NCBI RefSeq assembly: GCF_000281895.1
Contig: NZ_CM001558.1
Coordinates: forward strand, 4,220,556-4,284,555
Source: Pseudomonas fluorescens Q2-87
GTDB lineage: Bacteria > Pseudomonadota > Gammaproteobacteria > Pseudomonadales > Pseudomonadaceae
DNA length: 64,000 nucleotides
Reading direction: 5' to 3'
In this document: one piece after another, positions 36,083 through 46,137 of the stretch
How the letters are laid out: each line of letters begins with the position of its first letter
How positions within the stretch are numbered: the first letter of the stretch is position 1
Program-made: the position numbers and the translations under genes
The notes under the pieces: generated by a model
Databases searched by the model: none
What the model saw: the letters and a program-made list of their open reading frames with translations, nothing else
Told to the model about the DNA's origin: nothing

Positions 36083-36688
36083 TCAAAGCAGCGGTTTCAG
36101 CGTCGGCCAGACATTTTCCAGCAACTTGCCCTGGGCGGCGACGGACGGGTGCAATCCGTCGCCCTGCATCATCCCCTCTACGCCACCGATATCCTTGAGA
36201 AAAAACGGTACCAACGGCACTTTCTTCTCCTCGGCCAGGGTGCTGTAGACCCGGGCAAAGGCATCGGTGTAGCGCCGTCCGTAATTGGGCGGCAGTTGCA
36301 TGCCCAGCAGCAGCACCTTCGCACCGCTGGCGCGGGAGCTGTCGATCATCGCTGCAAGGTTTTGTTGCAATTGCGTTGGCGGCTGTCCGCGCAAGCCATC
36401 GTTGCCGCCAAGCTCGAGGATCACCAGGTCCGGCTTATGGGCCGCAAGCAGCGCTGGCAGCCGCGCCTGGCCTCCTGCGCTGGTATCGCCACTGATGGAG
36501 GCATTGACCACTTTATCGTCAAAACCCTCGGCCTTGAGCCGTTGTTCGAGCAAAGACACCCAGCCTTGCCGGGTATCCAGGCCGAAAGCCGCGCTGATAC
36601 TATCGCCAACGATCAGGACTGTACCCGCCGCTGCGCTCTGGGCCATGCACATCAAGGCCAGGCCAGCACTCAAAAACCACACACGCAT
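36083..36688 (-). CDS. tesA: Periplasmic acyl-CoA thioesterase I / lysophospholipase TesA
   Basis: 201 residues with a signal peptide (cleavage about residue 21). SGNH hydrolase blocks are complete: GDSISAAFGLD with Ser30 (block I), SGDTSAGG (II), ELGGNDGLRG (III), and DGLHPS with Asp/His (V). Multifunctional esterase, thioesterase and arylesterase by family. The start codon is 10 bases from the divergent ABC gene start, so its promoter must lie inside that gene. Confidence 0.95.
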   Translation of the reverse strand: MRVWFLSAGLALMCMAQSAAAGTVLIVGDSISAAFGLDTRQGWVSLLEQRLKAEGFDDKVVNASISGDTSAGGQARLPALLAAHKPDLVILELGGNDGLRGQPPTQLQQNLAAMIDSSRASGAKVLLLGMQLPPNYGRRYTDAFARVYSTLAEEKKVPLVPFFLKDIGGVEGMMQGDGLHPSVAAQGKLLENVWPTLKPLL

Positions 36689-36698
36689 CGGATTCTCC

Positions 36699-37382
36699 AT
36701 GGGCTCAAGCATTCTCACCGCGACGGACCTTAGCAAAGTGGTTACCAGCGCGGAAGGTGAACTGACCATCCTGCACGAACTCAGCCTGGAACTGAGCAAA
36801 GGCGAAAGCCTGGCCATCGTCGGCGCGTCCGGCTCAGGGAAATCCACCTTGCTGGGCCTGTTGGCCGGCCTCGACCTGCCCAGCAGCGGTGAAGTGACCC
36901 TCGCCGGGCAGGCCCTCAGCCCCCTGGACGAAGACCAGCGGGCCCGAATCCGTGCCGAACATGTCGGTTTTGTCTTCCAGTCGTTCCAGTTGCTCGACAG
37001 CCTCAACGCGTTGGAAAACGTCATGCTGCCGCTGGAGCTGGACGGTCGCAAGGATGCCCGCGAACGCGCCACGCAACTGCTCCAGCGCGTCGGCCTGGGC
37101 CAGCGCCTGGCCCACTCGCCCCGCCAGCTCTCGGGCGGCGAACAGCAACGCGTGGCCATCGCCCGCGCCTTTGCCGCCGAACCCGACGTGCTGTTTGCCG
37201 ACGAACCCACCGGCAACCTCGACAGCCACACTGGCGAACGCATCAGCGACCTTCTGTTCGAGTTGAACAAGGAACGCGGCACGACCCTGGTGCTGGTCAC
37301 CCATGATGAACGCCTGGCCCATCGCTGCCGGCGCCTGATCCGCCTTGAAGCCGGCCAGATGGTCGCCCCCCTGGAGCCTTGA
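36699..37382 (+). CDS. ABC transporter ATP-binding protein (YbbA type)
   Basis: 227 residues. Walker A GASGSGKST, Q-loop FVFQSFQLLDSLNALENV, signature LSGGEQQRVAIARA, Walker B VLFADEPTGNLD and the H-loop VTHDE are all intact; this is the LolD/MacB-like MetN-small family. The stop TGA overlaps the permease ATG by one base (TGATG). Orthologues in E. coli are YbbA with YbbP, next to tesA just as here. Confidence 0.93.
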   Translation: MGSSILTATDLSKVVTSAEGELTILHELSLELSKGESLAIVGASGSGKSTLLGLLAGLDLPSSGEVTLAGQALSPLDEDQRARIRAEHVGFVFQSFQLLDSLNALENVMLPLELDGRKDARERATQLLQRVGLGQRLAHSPRQLSGGEQQRVAIARAFAAEPDVLFADEPTGNLDSHTGERISDLLFELNKERGTTLVLVTHDERLAHRCRRLIRLEAGQMVAPLEP

Positions 37383-39886
37383 TGGCACGCTTGCCGCTGT
37401 TGCGCCTGTTCAGTCTCGCTGTCCGCCAATTGCTGCGCGATGCCCGCGCCGGCGAATTGCGGGTATTGTTTTTTGCCTTGCTGGTGGCCGTGGCGGCGAG
37501 TACCGCCATCGGTTATTTCGGCGCCCGTCTCAATGGCGCCATGATGATGCGCGCCACCGAATTCCTCGGCGCCGACCTGCTGCTCGAAGGCAGCGCGCCC
37601 GCCCGTCCGGAGCAGATCCGCAGCGGCACCGAATTGGGCCTGGAGCATGCCCGGGTAGTGGAGTTCTCCAGCGTCGTCGCCACCGATAACGGTATCCAGC
37701 TGTCCAGCGTCAAGGCTGCCGATGATCCCTACCCACTGCGCGGCGAACTGAAAAGCGCCTCGGCCCCGTTCGCTCCGGAAGAACCCGGCGGACGTCCGAA
37801 CCCTGGCGAGGCCTGGGTCGAAGCCCGGCTGTTGACGGCACTGGACCTGAAGATCGGAGACAGCATCGATGTCGGCAACAAGACTTTGCGCCTGGCCCGG
37901 GTACTGACCTATGAGCCCGATCGCGCCGGCAACTTCTACAGCCTCACCCCACGGGTGCTGATCAATCTCAAGGACCTGGACGCCACCGGCGTGGTGCAAC
38001 CCGGCAGCCGCGTCAGTTATCGCGATCTGTGGCGCGGCCCGGCGCCGGCGCTGCAAACCTATCGCGACCTGATCAAGCCGGGCCTCGAGGCCCATCAGCG
38101 CTTGCAGGACGCCCGCGACGGCAACCGGCAGATCGGTGGCGCCCTGGGCAAGGCCGAACGCTACCTGAACATGGCCAGCCTGGTAGCGGTGTTGCTGTCC
38201 GGCGTCGCCGTTGCACTTTCGGCCAACCGCTTTGCCACCCGACGCTTCGACGCCAGCGCCCTGCTGCGCTGCCTGGGTCTGTCGCGACGGGAAACCATGG
38301 TGTTGTTCAGCCTGCAACTGGCGACTCTGGGCCTGCTGGCCAGCATCAGTGGTGCGCTGCTGGGCTGGGTCGCGCAGTTAGGCCTTTTCGCCTTGCTGCA
38401 CGACCTGTTGCCCACCACCGTACCGGCGGGGGGCCTGTTGCCGGCATTCGCCGGAGTCGGTACCGGGCTGGTGGCGCTGGCGGGGTTCGCCCTGCCACCG
38501 CTGGCCGCGCTGGGCCGGGTGCCACCGCTGCGCGTGCTGCGCCGGGACATGCTGCCGATCCCGTCCAGCACGTGGATGGTCTACGGTGCCGCGCTGGCGG
38601 CCCTCGGCCTGATCATGTGGCGACTGAGCCTGGACCTGGTCCTCACCTTCGCGCTGCTGGGGGGCGGTGTCATCGCCGCACTGGTGCTCGGCGGCCTCTT
38701 GCTGCTGTTGCTCCAGAGCCTGCGCCGGCTGCTGGCCCGTTCTGCCCTGCCCTGGCGGCTGGGCCTCGGGCAACTGCTGCGCCACCCCCTTGCGGCGACC
38801 GGCCAGGCCCTGGCGTTCGGCCTGATCCTGCTGTCCATGGCGTTGATCGCGCTGTTGCGCGGCGAGTTACTGGACACCTGGCAGAACCAGTTGCCCAAAA
38901 ATGCCCCGAACTATTTCGCCCTGAACATCCTGCCCAACGACAAGCAGGCCTTCACTGACAAGCTGCTGGCGCTGTCGGCACAATCGGCACCGCTGTACCC
39001 CGTAGTGCCAGGGCGGCTCATCAGCATCAACGGCGAACCCGCCACGGAATTTGTCACCAAGGACTCAGCGGGTGACCGGGCCCTCCAACGCGACCTGAGC
39101 CTGACCTGGGCGGCCGATCTGCCGGCGGGCAACGTCGTCACCGCCGGGACTTGGTGGCAGCAACAACCGGCGGATGATATTCCCGGGGTTTCGGTGGAAG
39201 GCAAAGTGGCTGAAAACCTCAAGATCAAACTTGGCGACCGTCTGATGTTCAGCGTTGGCGGCGTCAACCGGGAAGCGAAGGTCACCAGCCTGCGGGAGAT
39301 CAACTGGGATAACTTCCAACCCAACTTCTTCATGATTTTCCAGCCGGGCACGCTGAAGGACCTGCCGGCTACCTACCTCACCAGCTTCTACCTGGCGGCG
39401 GGCCACGACCAGCAGATTGTCGACCTGTCCCGGGCCTTCCCGGCAGTGACGATCCTGCAGGTCGAAGCCCTGCTTGAACAACTGCGCAGCATCCTCGCCC
39501 AGGTGACCCTGGCCGTTGAATATGTGTTGCTGTTTGTATTGGCGGCAGGAATGGCGGTGCTGTTTTCCGGCCTGCAGGCAACCCTCGACGAGCGGATTCG
39601 CCAAGGTGCGCTGCTGCGGGCACTCGGCGCCGGGCGAGCATTGCTGGTGAAGGCGCGGCGTATCGAGTTTGGCCTGCTGGGGGCAGTCAGCGGCTTGCTC
39701 GCAGCCCTGGGTTCGGAACTGGTCAGCCTGGTGCTCTACCGCTATGCCTTCGACCTGCCTTGGCATCCGCATCCGTGGCTATTGGCATTACCGTTGGTGG
39801 GCGCGCTGCTGATCGGCGCGGCCGGAGTGTTTGGCACTCGTCGAGCGCTCAATGCCAGCCCGCTGACAGTATTGCGCGAGGGTTGA
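37382..39886 (+). CDS. FtsX-family ABC permease (YbbP type)
   Basis: 834 residues with about ten membrane helices. Helix 1 lies near 20-45, followed by a large periplasmic domain (about 50-255); a first FtsX core (about 260-400) and a central helix pair (about 400-480) come next; then a second periplasmic domain and a C-terminal FtsX core ending near [15 protein letters not shown]. This double-core layout is YbbP-like. With the ATPase it forms a MacB-superfamily mechanotransmission or export complex. Substrate unknown; the tesA link suggests lipids or lipoproteins (inference). Confidence 0.9.
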   Translation: MARLPLLRLFSLAVRQLLRDARAGELRVLFFALLVAVAASTAIGYFGARLNGAMMMRATEFLGADLLLEGSAPARPEQIRSGTELGLEHARVVEFSSVVATDNGIQLSSVKAADDPYPLRGELKSASAPFAPEEPGGRPNPGEAWVEARLLTALDLKIGDSIDVGNKTLRLARVLTYEPDRAGNFYSLTPRVLINLKDLDATGVVQPGSRVSYRDLWRGPAPALQTYRDLIKPGLEAHQRLQDARDGNRQIGGALGKAERYLNMASLVAVLLSGVAVALSANRFATRRFDASALLRCLGLSRRETMVLFSLQLATLGLLASISGALLGWVAQLGLFALLHDLLPTTVPAGGLLPAFAGVGTGLVALAGFALPPLAALGRVPPLRVLRRDMLPIPSSTWMVYGAALAALGLIMWRLSLDLVLTFALLGGGVIAALVLGGLLLLLLQSLRRLLARSALPWRLGLGQLLRHPLAATGQALAFGLILLSMALIALLRGELLDTWQNQLPKNAPNYFALNILPNDKQAFTDKLLALSAQSAPLYPVVPGRLISINGEPATEFVTKDSAGDRALQRDLSLTWAADLPAGNVVTAGTWWQQQPADDIPGVSVEGKVAENLKIKLGDRLMFSVGGVNREAKVTSLREINWDNFQPNFFMIFQPGTLKDLPATYLTSFYLAAGHDQQIVDLSRAFPAVTILQVEALLEQLRSILAQVTLAVEYVLLFVLAAGMAVLFSGLQATLDERIRQGALLRALGAGRALLVKARRIEFGLLGAVSGLLAALGSELVSLVLYRYAFDLPWHPHPWLLALPLVGALLIGAAGVFGTRRALNASPLTVLREG

Positions 39887-39920
39887 TAGACTCCCGGCTT
39901 CGCTATCACAAGAAGTTGCC

Positions 39921-40418
39921 ATGAGCCGTTATCGCCCACCCCGCACCGCCGGCACCGCGCTGATCACCCCTGAGGGTGAGGCGCGGATGCGTGCTGAATT
40001 CCATGAGCTGTGGCATGTGCGCCGTCCTCAAGTGACCCAGGCGGTCAGCGAGGCAGCGGCCCAGGGCGACCGGTCGGAAAATGCCGAGTACACCTACGGC
40101 AAGAAAATGCTGCGGGAAATCGACAGCCGCGTGCGCTTCCTCACCAAGCGCCTCGAGGCGCTCAAGGTGGTCAGCGAAAAACCCAGCGATCCGAACAAGG
40201 TTTACTTCGGCGCCTGGGTCACTGTCGAAGACGAAGATGGCAAGGAGTCACGCTACCGCATTGTCGGCCCGGACGAACTGGATTTGAAGCAGAACCTGAT
40301 CAGTATCGATTCACCATTGGCACGGGCGCTGATCGGCAAGGCCTTGGACGCGGAAGTCAGCGTCCAGACGCCTACCGGAGAAAAGCGGGTCTACATCGTG
40401 GATATCACTTACCCGTAA
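39921..40418 (+). CDS. greB: Transcription elongation factor GreB
   Basis: 165 residues. N-terminal coiled coil with the catalytic acidic tip [14 protein letters not shown] and a C-terminal FKBP-like domain ending VYIVDITYP. It stimulates cleavage of backtracked RNA in the polymerase. Located 34 bases after the ABC permease, probably in the same transcript. Canonical, in contrast to the divergent Gre-like protein at 27822. Confidence 0.95.
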   Translation: MSRYRPPRTAGTALITPEGEARMRAEFHELWHVRRPQVTQAVSEAAAQGDRSENAEYTYGKKMLREIDSRVRFLTKRLEALKVVSEKPSDPNKVYFGAWVTVEDEDGKESRYRIVGPDELDLKQNLISIDSPLARALIGKALDAEVSVQTPTGEKRVYIVDITYP

Positions 40419-40427
40419 TCGGCAGCT

Positions 40428-40736
40428 TCAGCGGCGAGTAATCAAACCCTGGCGTGCGACACGGGTCAGTTGCCGAATCATCTCGGGAGCGTCCGCCGCA
40501 CTGGGAGACTGGATAACAGCCAAGTCAAAACTGTCATTGGCAAAACGGGCCAGGGACTCGCCGTCGTCTACGAACTGGATCAGGAAAGCAGCGGGCCCGT
40601 GGTTGCGTCGCGGCCAGCCGTCGAGATATCGCAAGAGCGTGGGCTGGTGGGTGCCGCCCAGGAGAATTTTCGGGTTGCGTTGCACAAGGTCCGCCGTGAT
40701 CGGCGCAAGACGTACGAGGGGGTTGGGTGCATTCAT
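40428..40736 (-). CDS. Conserved hypothetical protein, fragmentary methyltransferase-like pattern
   Basis: 102 residues from ATG 40736. The central segment FANDSFDLAVIQSPSAADAPEMIRQLTRVARQG resembles the SFDLV...L..IxRVLKPGG stretch of SAM-dependent methyltransferases, but the glycine-rich SAM loop is missing, so it is not an active enzyme of that kind. Ends in basic RR. Convergent with greB. Function unknown. Confidence 0.7.
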   Translation of the reverse strand: MNAPNPLVRLAPITADLVQRNPKILLGGTHQPTLLRYLDGWPRRNHGPAAFLIQFVDDGESLARFANDSFDLAVIQSPSAADAPEMIRQLTRVARQGLITRR

Positions 40737-40944
40737 AGTGTCGTGTCTCTGCCTCAAAAGTCTGCATGGCAGGTGAGAGGCAACACCGAACCAGCGCTTT
40801 AGCGGTATTTCGAAGCCCTGTTGTTCCGGCTTCTATCGGCAACTGAGATGAGTCACCTGGCGCCCCGCAAGTAGCTGTTTAAATCGGCGCATGGGCGGCA
40901 TCCTAGAGAAGCTGACCGGCCGGTGTCAAGAATCGCCACACACG

Positions 40945-40970
40945 AAAAAGGCCCGTACCAGACGGGCCTT
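40945..40970 (-). terminator. Intrinsic terminator of the DoxX gene
   Basis: AAGGCCCGT (40948-40956) pairs with ACGGGCCTT (40962-40970), with a T-run on the minus strand, 17 bases after the stop codon. Confidence 0.88.
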
Positions 40971-40987
40971 CAGCTGAAAATCTGCGA

Positions 40988-41422
40988 TCAGTTGGCGATG
41001 GCGCGATCGACCGACAGCTTGCCAGCCCCTTCGATCAGCACGGCAATGCTGCCTGCCAGCAGTGCCAGGGCAAATTCATAACCGTTGTTGGCCATGAACA
41101 GGCCGTTGCCGATGTGCACGGAGAAGATCGCCACCAGTGACAGGAAGGCCAGGCCCAGCGCCGCCGGACGGGCCAGCAGGCCGATGATCAGTGCCACCCC
41201 GGCGAAGAACTCGGTACCGCCCGCCAGTGTTGCCATCACGTATCCTGGCGTCAGCCCGATGCTTTCCATCCACTGTGCCGTCCCCGCCAGGCCGTAGCCA
41301 CCGAACAGGCCGAAGAGTTTCTGCGAGCCGTGGGCAGCGAAAATGATCCCGACGACGATGCGCAGGACAGTCAGGCCATAGCCAGCACGGGTAAACAATA
41401 CTTTGTTGATCAAGGCGCTCAT
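40988..41422 (-). CDS. DoxX-family membrane protein
   Basis: 144 residues, four membrane helices. DoxX signatures are the helix-1 segment GLTVLRIVVGIIFAAHGSQKLFGLFGG, GGTEFFAGVALIIGLL and the AHIGNG-like FSVHIGNGLFM. DoxX proteins act in the inner membrane in redox or thiosulfate-linked reactions and thiol stress in various bacteria; the role here is not known. A perfect palindrome lies 63 bases upstream of the start. Confidence 0.87.
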   Translation of the reverse strand: MSALINKVLFTRAGYGLTVLRIVVGIIFAAHGSQKLFGLFGGYGLAGTAQWMESIGLTPGYVMATLAGGTEFFAGVALIIGLLARPAALGLAFLSLVAIFSVHIGNGLFMANNGYEFALALLAGSIAVLIEGAGKLSVDRAIAN

Positions 41423-41484
41423 GCAAGGTCATCCAAGTGTGTGGTTGTTGCGGCCATACTAATCGAAATTTTTTGTGCTGACAG

Positions 41485-41497
41485 CGCAATTATTGCG
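41485..41497. promoter_or_regulatory. Perfect palindrome upstream of the DoxX gene
   Basis: CGCAAT-T-ATTGCG is a perfect 6+6 inverted repeat with a single central base, between the DoxX start and the convergent end of the transglycosylase gene. It looks like an operator; the regulator is unknown. Confidence 0.45.
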
Positions 41498-41519
41498 ACA
41501 TACCAATCAACTTAATCGA

Positions 41520-42941
41520 TCACTTACGCAGCGCAACCTTTTGCTCCGTGGGCTCCAGCGACTCACGCTCTCGATCAAATGCCAGATAATACTTATTCAC
41601 ACTATTAACGTAGCTGACCGCGCCCATTCCCACCTGCTCCATGGCAATGCGTTCAACCTGGAAGAACCACTGGTTAGGGTTCAAGCCGCGTCGCCGGGCT
41701 TCGGCACGCATGCCTTGGACGCGCTCGGGCCCCATGTTGTAGGCCGCCAGGACGAACGCCATGCGTTCGCGCTCGTTGAGCTTGGGGCTGGCGAAGAATT
41801 TGCGACGGATCATGGCCAGGTACTTGGCGCCGGCCTGCACGTTGGCATCCAGGTTCTGGATGTTATCCACCCCGACCCGCTGGGCCGCCGAAGGGGTGAT
41901 CTGCATCAGGCCGGTGGGGCCTGAGCCACTGCGGGCGCCGGGTTGCAGGGCCGATTCCTTGAAGGCCAGGGCCGCCAGGTTAAGCCAGTCCATGCCTTGG
42001 GCATCGGCATGCTTTTGCAGCACCGGACGCAGTTTCTCCAGGCGCTGGCGATCGGCTCGGGCCAAGGGATAATGGACCTGATACAAGCGGCGGTAGATGC
42101 GCAGGAACGCTGCGTCCTGGTTGGACGGTGCCTTGTAGGTCGCCAGGAAGCGGTCGATGCTTGCCCGCAGCATGCCTGCGTCGCGACGCACGAACCAAGA
42201 TTCGTCGCCTGGTTCGCCGATCGGCACCTGACGGTCCAGGCGCAGCTTGGAAAGGATCTTGCCCCAGCGCTCGGCAATCGGTTGTTCGACGATCGTCAGG
42301 TGGAAGATCCCGCCCTGGACCATCTCCAGTACGTCCTCCACCGCCAGGGTGGGATCGACCCACTCGACCTTCACCGGTGGCAATTTGAGCAGCGCCAATT
42401 TCTGATTGATCTGGCTCACCGCGTCTCCCGCCGCGCTGCCGTTGGGCAGCGCCAGGGTCTTGCCGGAAAGCTGCTCCAGGCGGGTGTAGCGTTTTTCCCC
42501 CTTGATGCCCACCAGCAACAACGGCACGTTGGTACGGATCGGATCGCTGGCACTGACCGCCTGCCCGGCCTGGGGCTGGAGCAACTCACCGGGCGCGACG
42601 AGGTCGCCCTCCCCGCGCTGCAAGGCACCGAGCAACTGGTCCTTGGCCATGGGAATGATCTTGAGCGTAATTTGCTGGCCGTCTTGGGCATGGCCATTGA
42701 GGTATTGCTCGAAGGCACGCAGCCGGTGGTATTCGACGCCAATGGGCTCACCCTGGACTTCACCGGAGCTGTTGCGGCTCTGATTGACCAGCACTTTCAA
42801 TACCCGGCTGCTGCGGATCTGCGCCAGGTCGCGCGTAGCGCCGGGCGCAACGGTCTGCAGCGGTCCGGGCAGGCGTGCTTCGGCCAGCATTGGCAGCAGC
42901 AGCGAACAACACAGCAGTAGCAACACCTGGGGACGTGTCAT
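41520..42941 (-). CDS. MltF-like membrane-bound lytic transglycosylase
   Basis: 473 residues. A signal peptide (about 1-22, no lipobox cysteine), a solute-binding-protein-like domain (50-290) and a C-terminal SLT domain with the catalytic Glu in ALAFKESALQP and the GPTGLMQITPSAAQRVG and AAYNMGPERV motifs. MltF-type enzymes cleave the glycan strands of peptidoglycan, with the N-terminal domain modulating activity. Pseudomonads have two MltF genes; this appears to be the second (MltF2-like). The length of 473 is usual. Confidence 0.9.
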   Translation of the reverse strand: MTRPQVLLLLCCSLLLPMLAEARLPGPLQTVAPGATRDLAQIRSSRVLKVLVNQSRNSSGEVQGEPIGVEYHRLRAFEQYLNGHAQDGQQITLKIIPMAKDQLLGALQRGEGDLVAPGELLQPQAGQAVSASDPIRTNVPLLLVGIKGEKRYTRLEQLSGKTLALPNGSAAGDAVSQINQKLALLKLPPVKVEWVDPTLAVEDVLEMVQGGIFHLTIVEQPIAERWGKILSKLRLDRQVPIGEPGDESWFVRRDAGMLRASIDRFLATYKAPSNQDAAFLRIYRRLYQVHYPLARADRQRLEKLRPVLQKHADAQGMDWLNLAALAFKESALQPGARSGSGPTGLMQITPSAAQRVGVDNIQNLDANVQAGAKYLAMIRRKFFASPKLNERERMAFVLAAYNMGPERVQGMRAEARRRGLNPNQWFFQVERIAMEQVGMGAVSYVNSVNKYYLAFDRERESLEPTEQKVALRK

Positions 42942-43176
42942 CCACTCTCCGGAAGGAATACTGCCGACCGCCTCGTTGAAAATTGAGACTGAGTCGACAG
43001 AAACAGAGCGCTTTAGGCGCTGAAAAAGTGCGGAAGACTGGCACAGTGATGGCTTTTATACCAATCCAATGTGTCTCGCGGCCTTAACAGACAGCCTCAA
43101 CTCGTTGTAGTTCTTGGCTTTTCTTATAAATCTACAGCTCTGATATGCTTTCCAGCCTTTGGGCCGAGGTAGCACC

Positions 43177-43986
43177 ATGCAACTCATCGATATCGGCGTC
43201 AACCTGACCAATCCCAGTTTTGCCGATAAACACCAGGCGGTGCTTGAGCGCGCCCATGAAGCCGGGGTCTGTCAACTGGTCCTGACGGGCACCAGCATCG
43301 AGGGCAGCGAGCAGGCCCTGGCGCTGTGCGAACGCCTCGACGACAGCACCGAGCGGCTTTTTTCCACTGCCGGTATCCATCCCCACAGCGCCAGTGAATG
43401 GACAGCTGACAGCGCCAGGCACCTCAAGGACTTGCTCAGGCAAAGCCGAGTCCGCGCGGTGGGGGAATGCGGACTGGATTTCAACCGGGACTTCTCTCCC
43501 AGGCCGCAACAGGAGAAAGTCCTGGAGCAACATCTGTCCCTGGCGGTGGAATTGCAGCTGCCGGTTTTCCTCCATGAACGAGACGCCGACCAGCGCCTGT
43601 TGGAAATCCTCCGGGAGTTTCGCGACCAATTGCCAGCGGCGGTGGTGCACTGTTTTACCGGCGAAAAAAAGGCGCTTTTCAACTATCTCGACCTGGACTT
43701 GCACATCGGCATCACGGGCTGGATCTGCGACGAGCGCCGGGGCACGCATCTGCACCCATTGGTGCGCGAAATTCCCCGTGGCCGGCTGATGCTCGAAAGC
43801 GACGCTCCATACCTGCTACCCCGCACACTGCGGCCCAAACCCAAGAATGGTCGCAACGAGCCGGCCTATCTGCCGGAGGTTTTGCGCGAGGTGGCCTTGC
43901 ACCGGGGCGAAACCCAGGAAGACCTGGCGGCTCACAGCACCGCCTGCGCCCGGGCATTTTTCGGCTTGCCCACTCTTTCCGAATAA
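43177..43986 (+). CDS. TatD-family metal-dependent hydrolase/DNase
   Basis: 269 residues from ATG 43177 with GAGGT upstream. Metal-binding positions of the amidohydrolase-like TIM barrel: the start [10 protein letters not shown] (D-G-V in place of the usual HxH), [10 protein letters not shown] with Glu, [12 protein letters not shown] with His, VVHCFTGEK with His, and [11 protein letters not shown] with Asp. The HxH to IGV change is normal for TatD proper. 3'-5' exonuclease activity by family. Monocistronic. Confidence 0.9.
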   Translation: MQLIDIGVNLTNPSFADKHQAVLERAHEAGVCQLVLTGTSIEGSEQALALCERLDDSTERLFSTAGIHPHSASEWTADSARHLKDLLRQSRVRAVGECGLDFNRDFSPRPQQEKVLEQHLSLAVELQLPVFLHERDADQRLLEILREFRDQLPAAVVHCFTGEKKALFNYLDLDLHIGITGWICDERRGTHLHPLVREIPRGRLMLESDAPYLLPRTLRPKPKNGRNEPAYLPEVLREVALHRGETQEDLAAHSTACARAFFGLPTLSE

Positions 43987-43999
43987 ACACATGCTCCGG

Positions 44000-44026
44000 T
44001 GGAAGCGGGCTTTCTCGCTCCCACAG
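44000..44026. repeat. Single degenerate REP copy
   Basis: TGGAAGCGGGCTTTCTCGCT (44000 on) then CCCACA: one arm of the main REP family with changes, and no partner within 150 bases. Confidence 0.6.
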
Positions 44027-44131
44027 GGGTACTACTGCGTCTGTTGACCCGCATCAACATTCAGGTCCTCAGGTAGCGGCACAATACTGGCACCTTGCCA
44101 ATGCTGTTTCCGCTATCAGAGAAGACCTTCC

Positions 44132-45613
44132 ATGGGTGCCTGGCTTAGCAATATCTCGCTGAAGTACAAATTCTGGGCGGTCAATGCGGTCGCCTTTGTT
44201 ACCACGTTATTGCTGGTGCTGTATGCCGTGCACCTGGAGCAACAAGCGCGCAACCACGCGGCCCAGGCGAACGCCCAGGCCCAGGCACACTTGCTCGCAG
44301 CCTGGCCTGTCGGGCAGGCGCTACCCAAGTCTGGCTATCTCTTGCCACTCCAACACGATCAAGTCCCCGTGTTCAACGGACAGCCGCTGCCTTCGCTGGC
44401 ACAGGCCCAGGGCTGGGTCGAACTCAATGCCAGCCTGCTGTTCGGCGATGATCCGCTGCTGGGCGCCGAAGTGATCCGTCGAGGCGACGGCCAACAGCTT
44501 GCGGTGCTGGCCCAAGGCGCCAGCCTGAGCCAGGTGTTTGCCGAGCGCTTCAGCCGATACGCCGTGGCCGTGTTCGTTTTGATGCTGGCAATGCTGGGGG
44601 CCTCGCAATTGCTCATCCGCTTTTTGCTCAGCCAACTCAACACGCTGAAAGACGTCATGCTGCATGTGGAAAAAACCGGTGACTTGTCTGCCCGCGTGCC
44701 CCTGGCCTGCAAGGACGAAGTGGGGCAGATGGCGGCGGCGTTCAACGCCATGCAAGCTGGCTACCAACGTGTGGTCGATACCGTCGCCAGCACGGCCCGG
44801 CAACTGGACAGTGGCGCGGCGCGCCTGGCGTCGAGCATGAATGACGTGCGTCACGGCATGCTCGGCCAACAGAGCGAAACCGATCAGGCGGCCACGGCGA
44901 TCAACGAAATGTCCGCCACGGTTCATCACATCGCCCAGCATGCCGGTGCCACCCGCGACCTGTCGAAAACTGCTGACACCCTGGCCGGCAATGGCCGCGA
45001 GGTGGTCAGTCGCGTGCAACAGTCGATCACGGGGCTGTCCTGCGGCGTGCAGCAGACCGCCGAAATGATCCAGCGCCTGGCCGAAGACAGCCAGAAGATC
45101 AACGGCGTGGTCAATGTAATCCACAGCATCGCTGAACAAACCAATCTGCTGGCCCTTAACGCCGCCATCGAAGCGGCGCGGGCTGGGGAAATGGGCCGGG
45201 GCTTTGCCGTGGTCGCCGACGAGGTGCGCAACCTGGCCAAGCGGGTGCAGTCGTCCACGGATGAAATCACCACCATGATCGCGGCGCTGCAAGCCGGAAC
45301 CCGGGATGCGGTGGATTTCATGCAGGAAAGCTCATTCAAGGCCGACGATTGCGTGCAACAAGCCCATGAGGCCGGCGAGGCACTGGAGCAAATTACCAGT
45401 GCGGTGGCGCAGATGCGTGAAAGCAATACACAGATCGCTGTCGCCGCCGAGCAGCAAAGCCATGTCGCCGAGGAGATGAACCGGGCGGTGGTGAGTATTC
45501 GCGACGTGACCGAAAACACCGTGCGCCAAACGGTGGACTCGGCCACCACCAGCCATGAATTGGCCACGTTGGCCGGTGAGTTGAGCAAGGCGATCGGGCA
45601 GCTGAAGCTTTAG
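44132..45613 (+). CDS. Methyl-accepting chemotaxis protein
   Basis: 493 residues. Helix 1 (14-35), a short periplasmic segment of about 105 residues that is too small for a four-helix or Cache domain, helix 2 (143-166), HAMP (165-220) and a long signalling coiled coil with the conserved tip [35 protein letters not shown]. Ligand unknown, and the compact sensor may respond through another protein or to membrane or energy state. Monocistronic, downstream of TatD. Confidence 0.92.
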   Translation: MGAWLSNISLKYKFWAVNAVAFVTTLLLVLYAVHLEQQARNHAAQANAQAQAHLLAAWPVGQALPKSGYLLPLQHDQVPVFNGQPLPSLAQAQGWVELNASLLFGDDPLLGAEVIRRGDGQQLAVLAQGASLSQVFAERFSRYAVAVFVLMLAMLGASQLLIRFLLSQLNTLKDVMLHVEKTGDLSARVPLACKDEVGQMAAAFNAMQAGYQRVVDTVASTARQLDSGAARLASSMNDVRHGMLGQQSETDQAATAINEMSATVHHIAQHAGATRDLSKTADTLAGNGREVVSRVQQSITGLSCGVQQTAEMIQRLAEDSQKINGVVNVIHSIAEQTNLLALNAAIEAARAGEMGRGFAVVADEVRNLAKRVQSSTDEITTMIAALQAGTRDAVDFMQESSFKADDCVQQAHEAGEALEQITSAVAQMRESNTQIAVAAEQQSHVAEEMNRAVVSIRDVTENTVRQTVDSATTSHELATLAGELSKAIGQLKL

Positions 45614-45757
45614 GACCTTGGCCTGCTCACGTTCACTGTGGAGAGGGAAAAATGGCTATGACCCCCTATCGCGTCAATAGCCAACCGCGATTCGCCGCCC
45701 TGCCCGGGCAGGCCTATTCTTGGGTTATTCGGTTTCATGAACTCAAGGAACAGCATC

Positions 45758-46120
45758 ATGGGCAAACGTCACCCCAACCTTGCGGCCTGGCAATGGCGCG
45801 CCTACCCTGACAATCATCGCCACCCCACCAACCTGGTGTTGCACCTGATTGCCGTGCCGCTGTTCATCATCGCGTTTCTGCTGATTGTGTCCGGGGTGTT
45901 CAGCCTGAGCCTGGCCGATGTCGCCATCGGCATCATCGGCCTGGTCGCGGCACTTGGCTTGCAGCGCCACGGACATAGCCTCGAGGCCCAGGCCAGCGAA
46001 CCATTCAGTGACCGCAAAGACGCGGTGTCACGGCTGATGGTGGAACAGTTCCTGACCTTTCCCCGATTCTTGCTCAGCGGTCGCTGGTGGCGCGCCTGGC
46101 GGGATCGCCACCGTCACTGA
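45758..46120 (+). CDS. Mpo1-like (DUF962) membrane protein
   Basis: 120 residues from ATG 45758, with AAGGA upstream; an ATG 7 codons earlier is less likely. N-terminal HPNLAAWQWRAYPDNHRHPTNLVLHLIAVP, two hydrophobic helices (about 33-54 and 58-77), and RHGHSLEAQASEPFSD, with His residues typical of the Mpo1 (dioxygenase-like 2-hydroxy fatty acid) family. Whether the bacterial members oxidise fatty acids is not established. A thioesterase gene converges on it. Confidence 0.82.
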   Translation: MGKRHPNLAAWQWRAYPDNHRHPTNLVLHLIAVPLFIIAFLLIVSGVFSLSLADVAIGIIGLVAALGLQRHGHSLEAQASEPFSDRKDAVSRLMVEQFLTFPRFLLSGRWWRAWRDRHRH

Positions 46121-46137
46121 TCAGTGGGATACAAGCT

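Noticed and set aside
35645..36733. A 362-codon plus-strand frame with a GGGGAGG site near its start
   Set aside because: It is antisense to the hypothetical gene at 35733 and to tesA; the translation is low-complexity and shows no motif.
36083..38317. A 744-codon minus-strand frame across tesA and the ABC genes
   Set aside because: Its C-terminal 201 codons are tesA; the rest is a shadow of the ABC ATPase and permease genes on the other strand, which have complete motifs.
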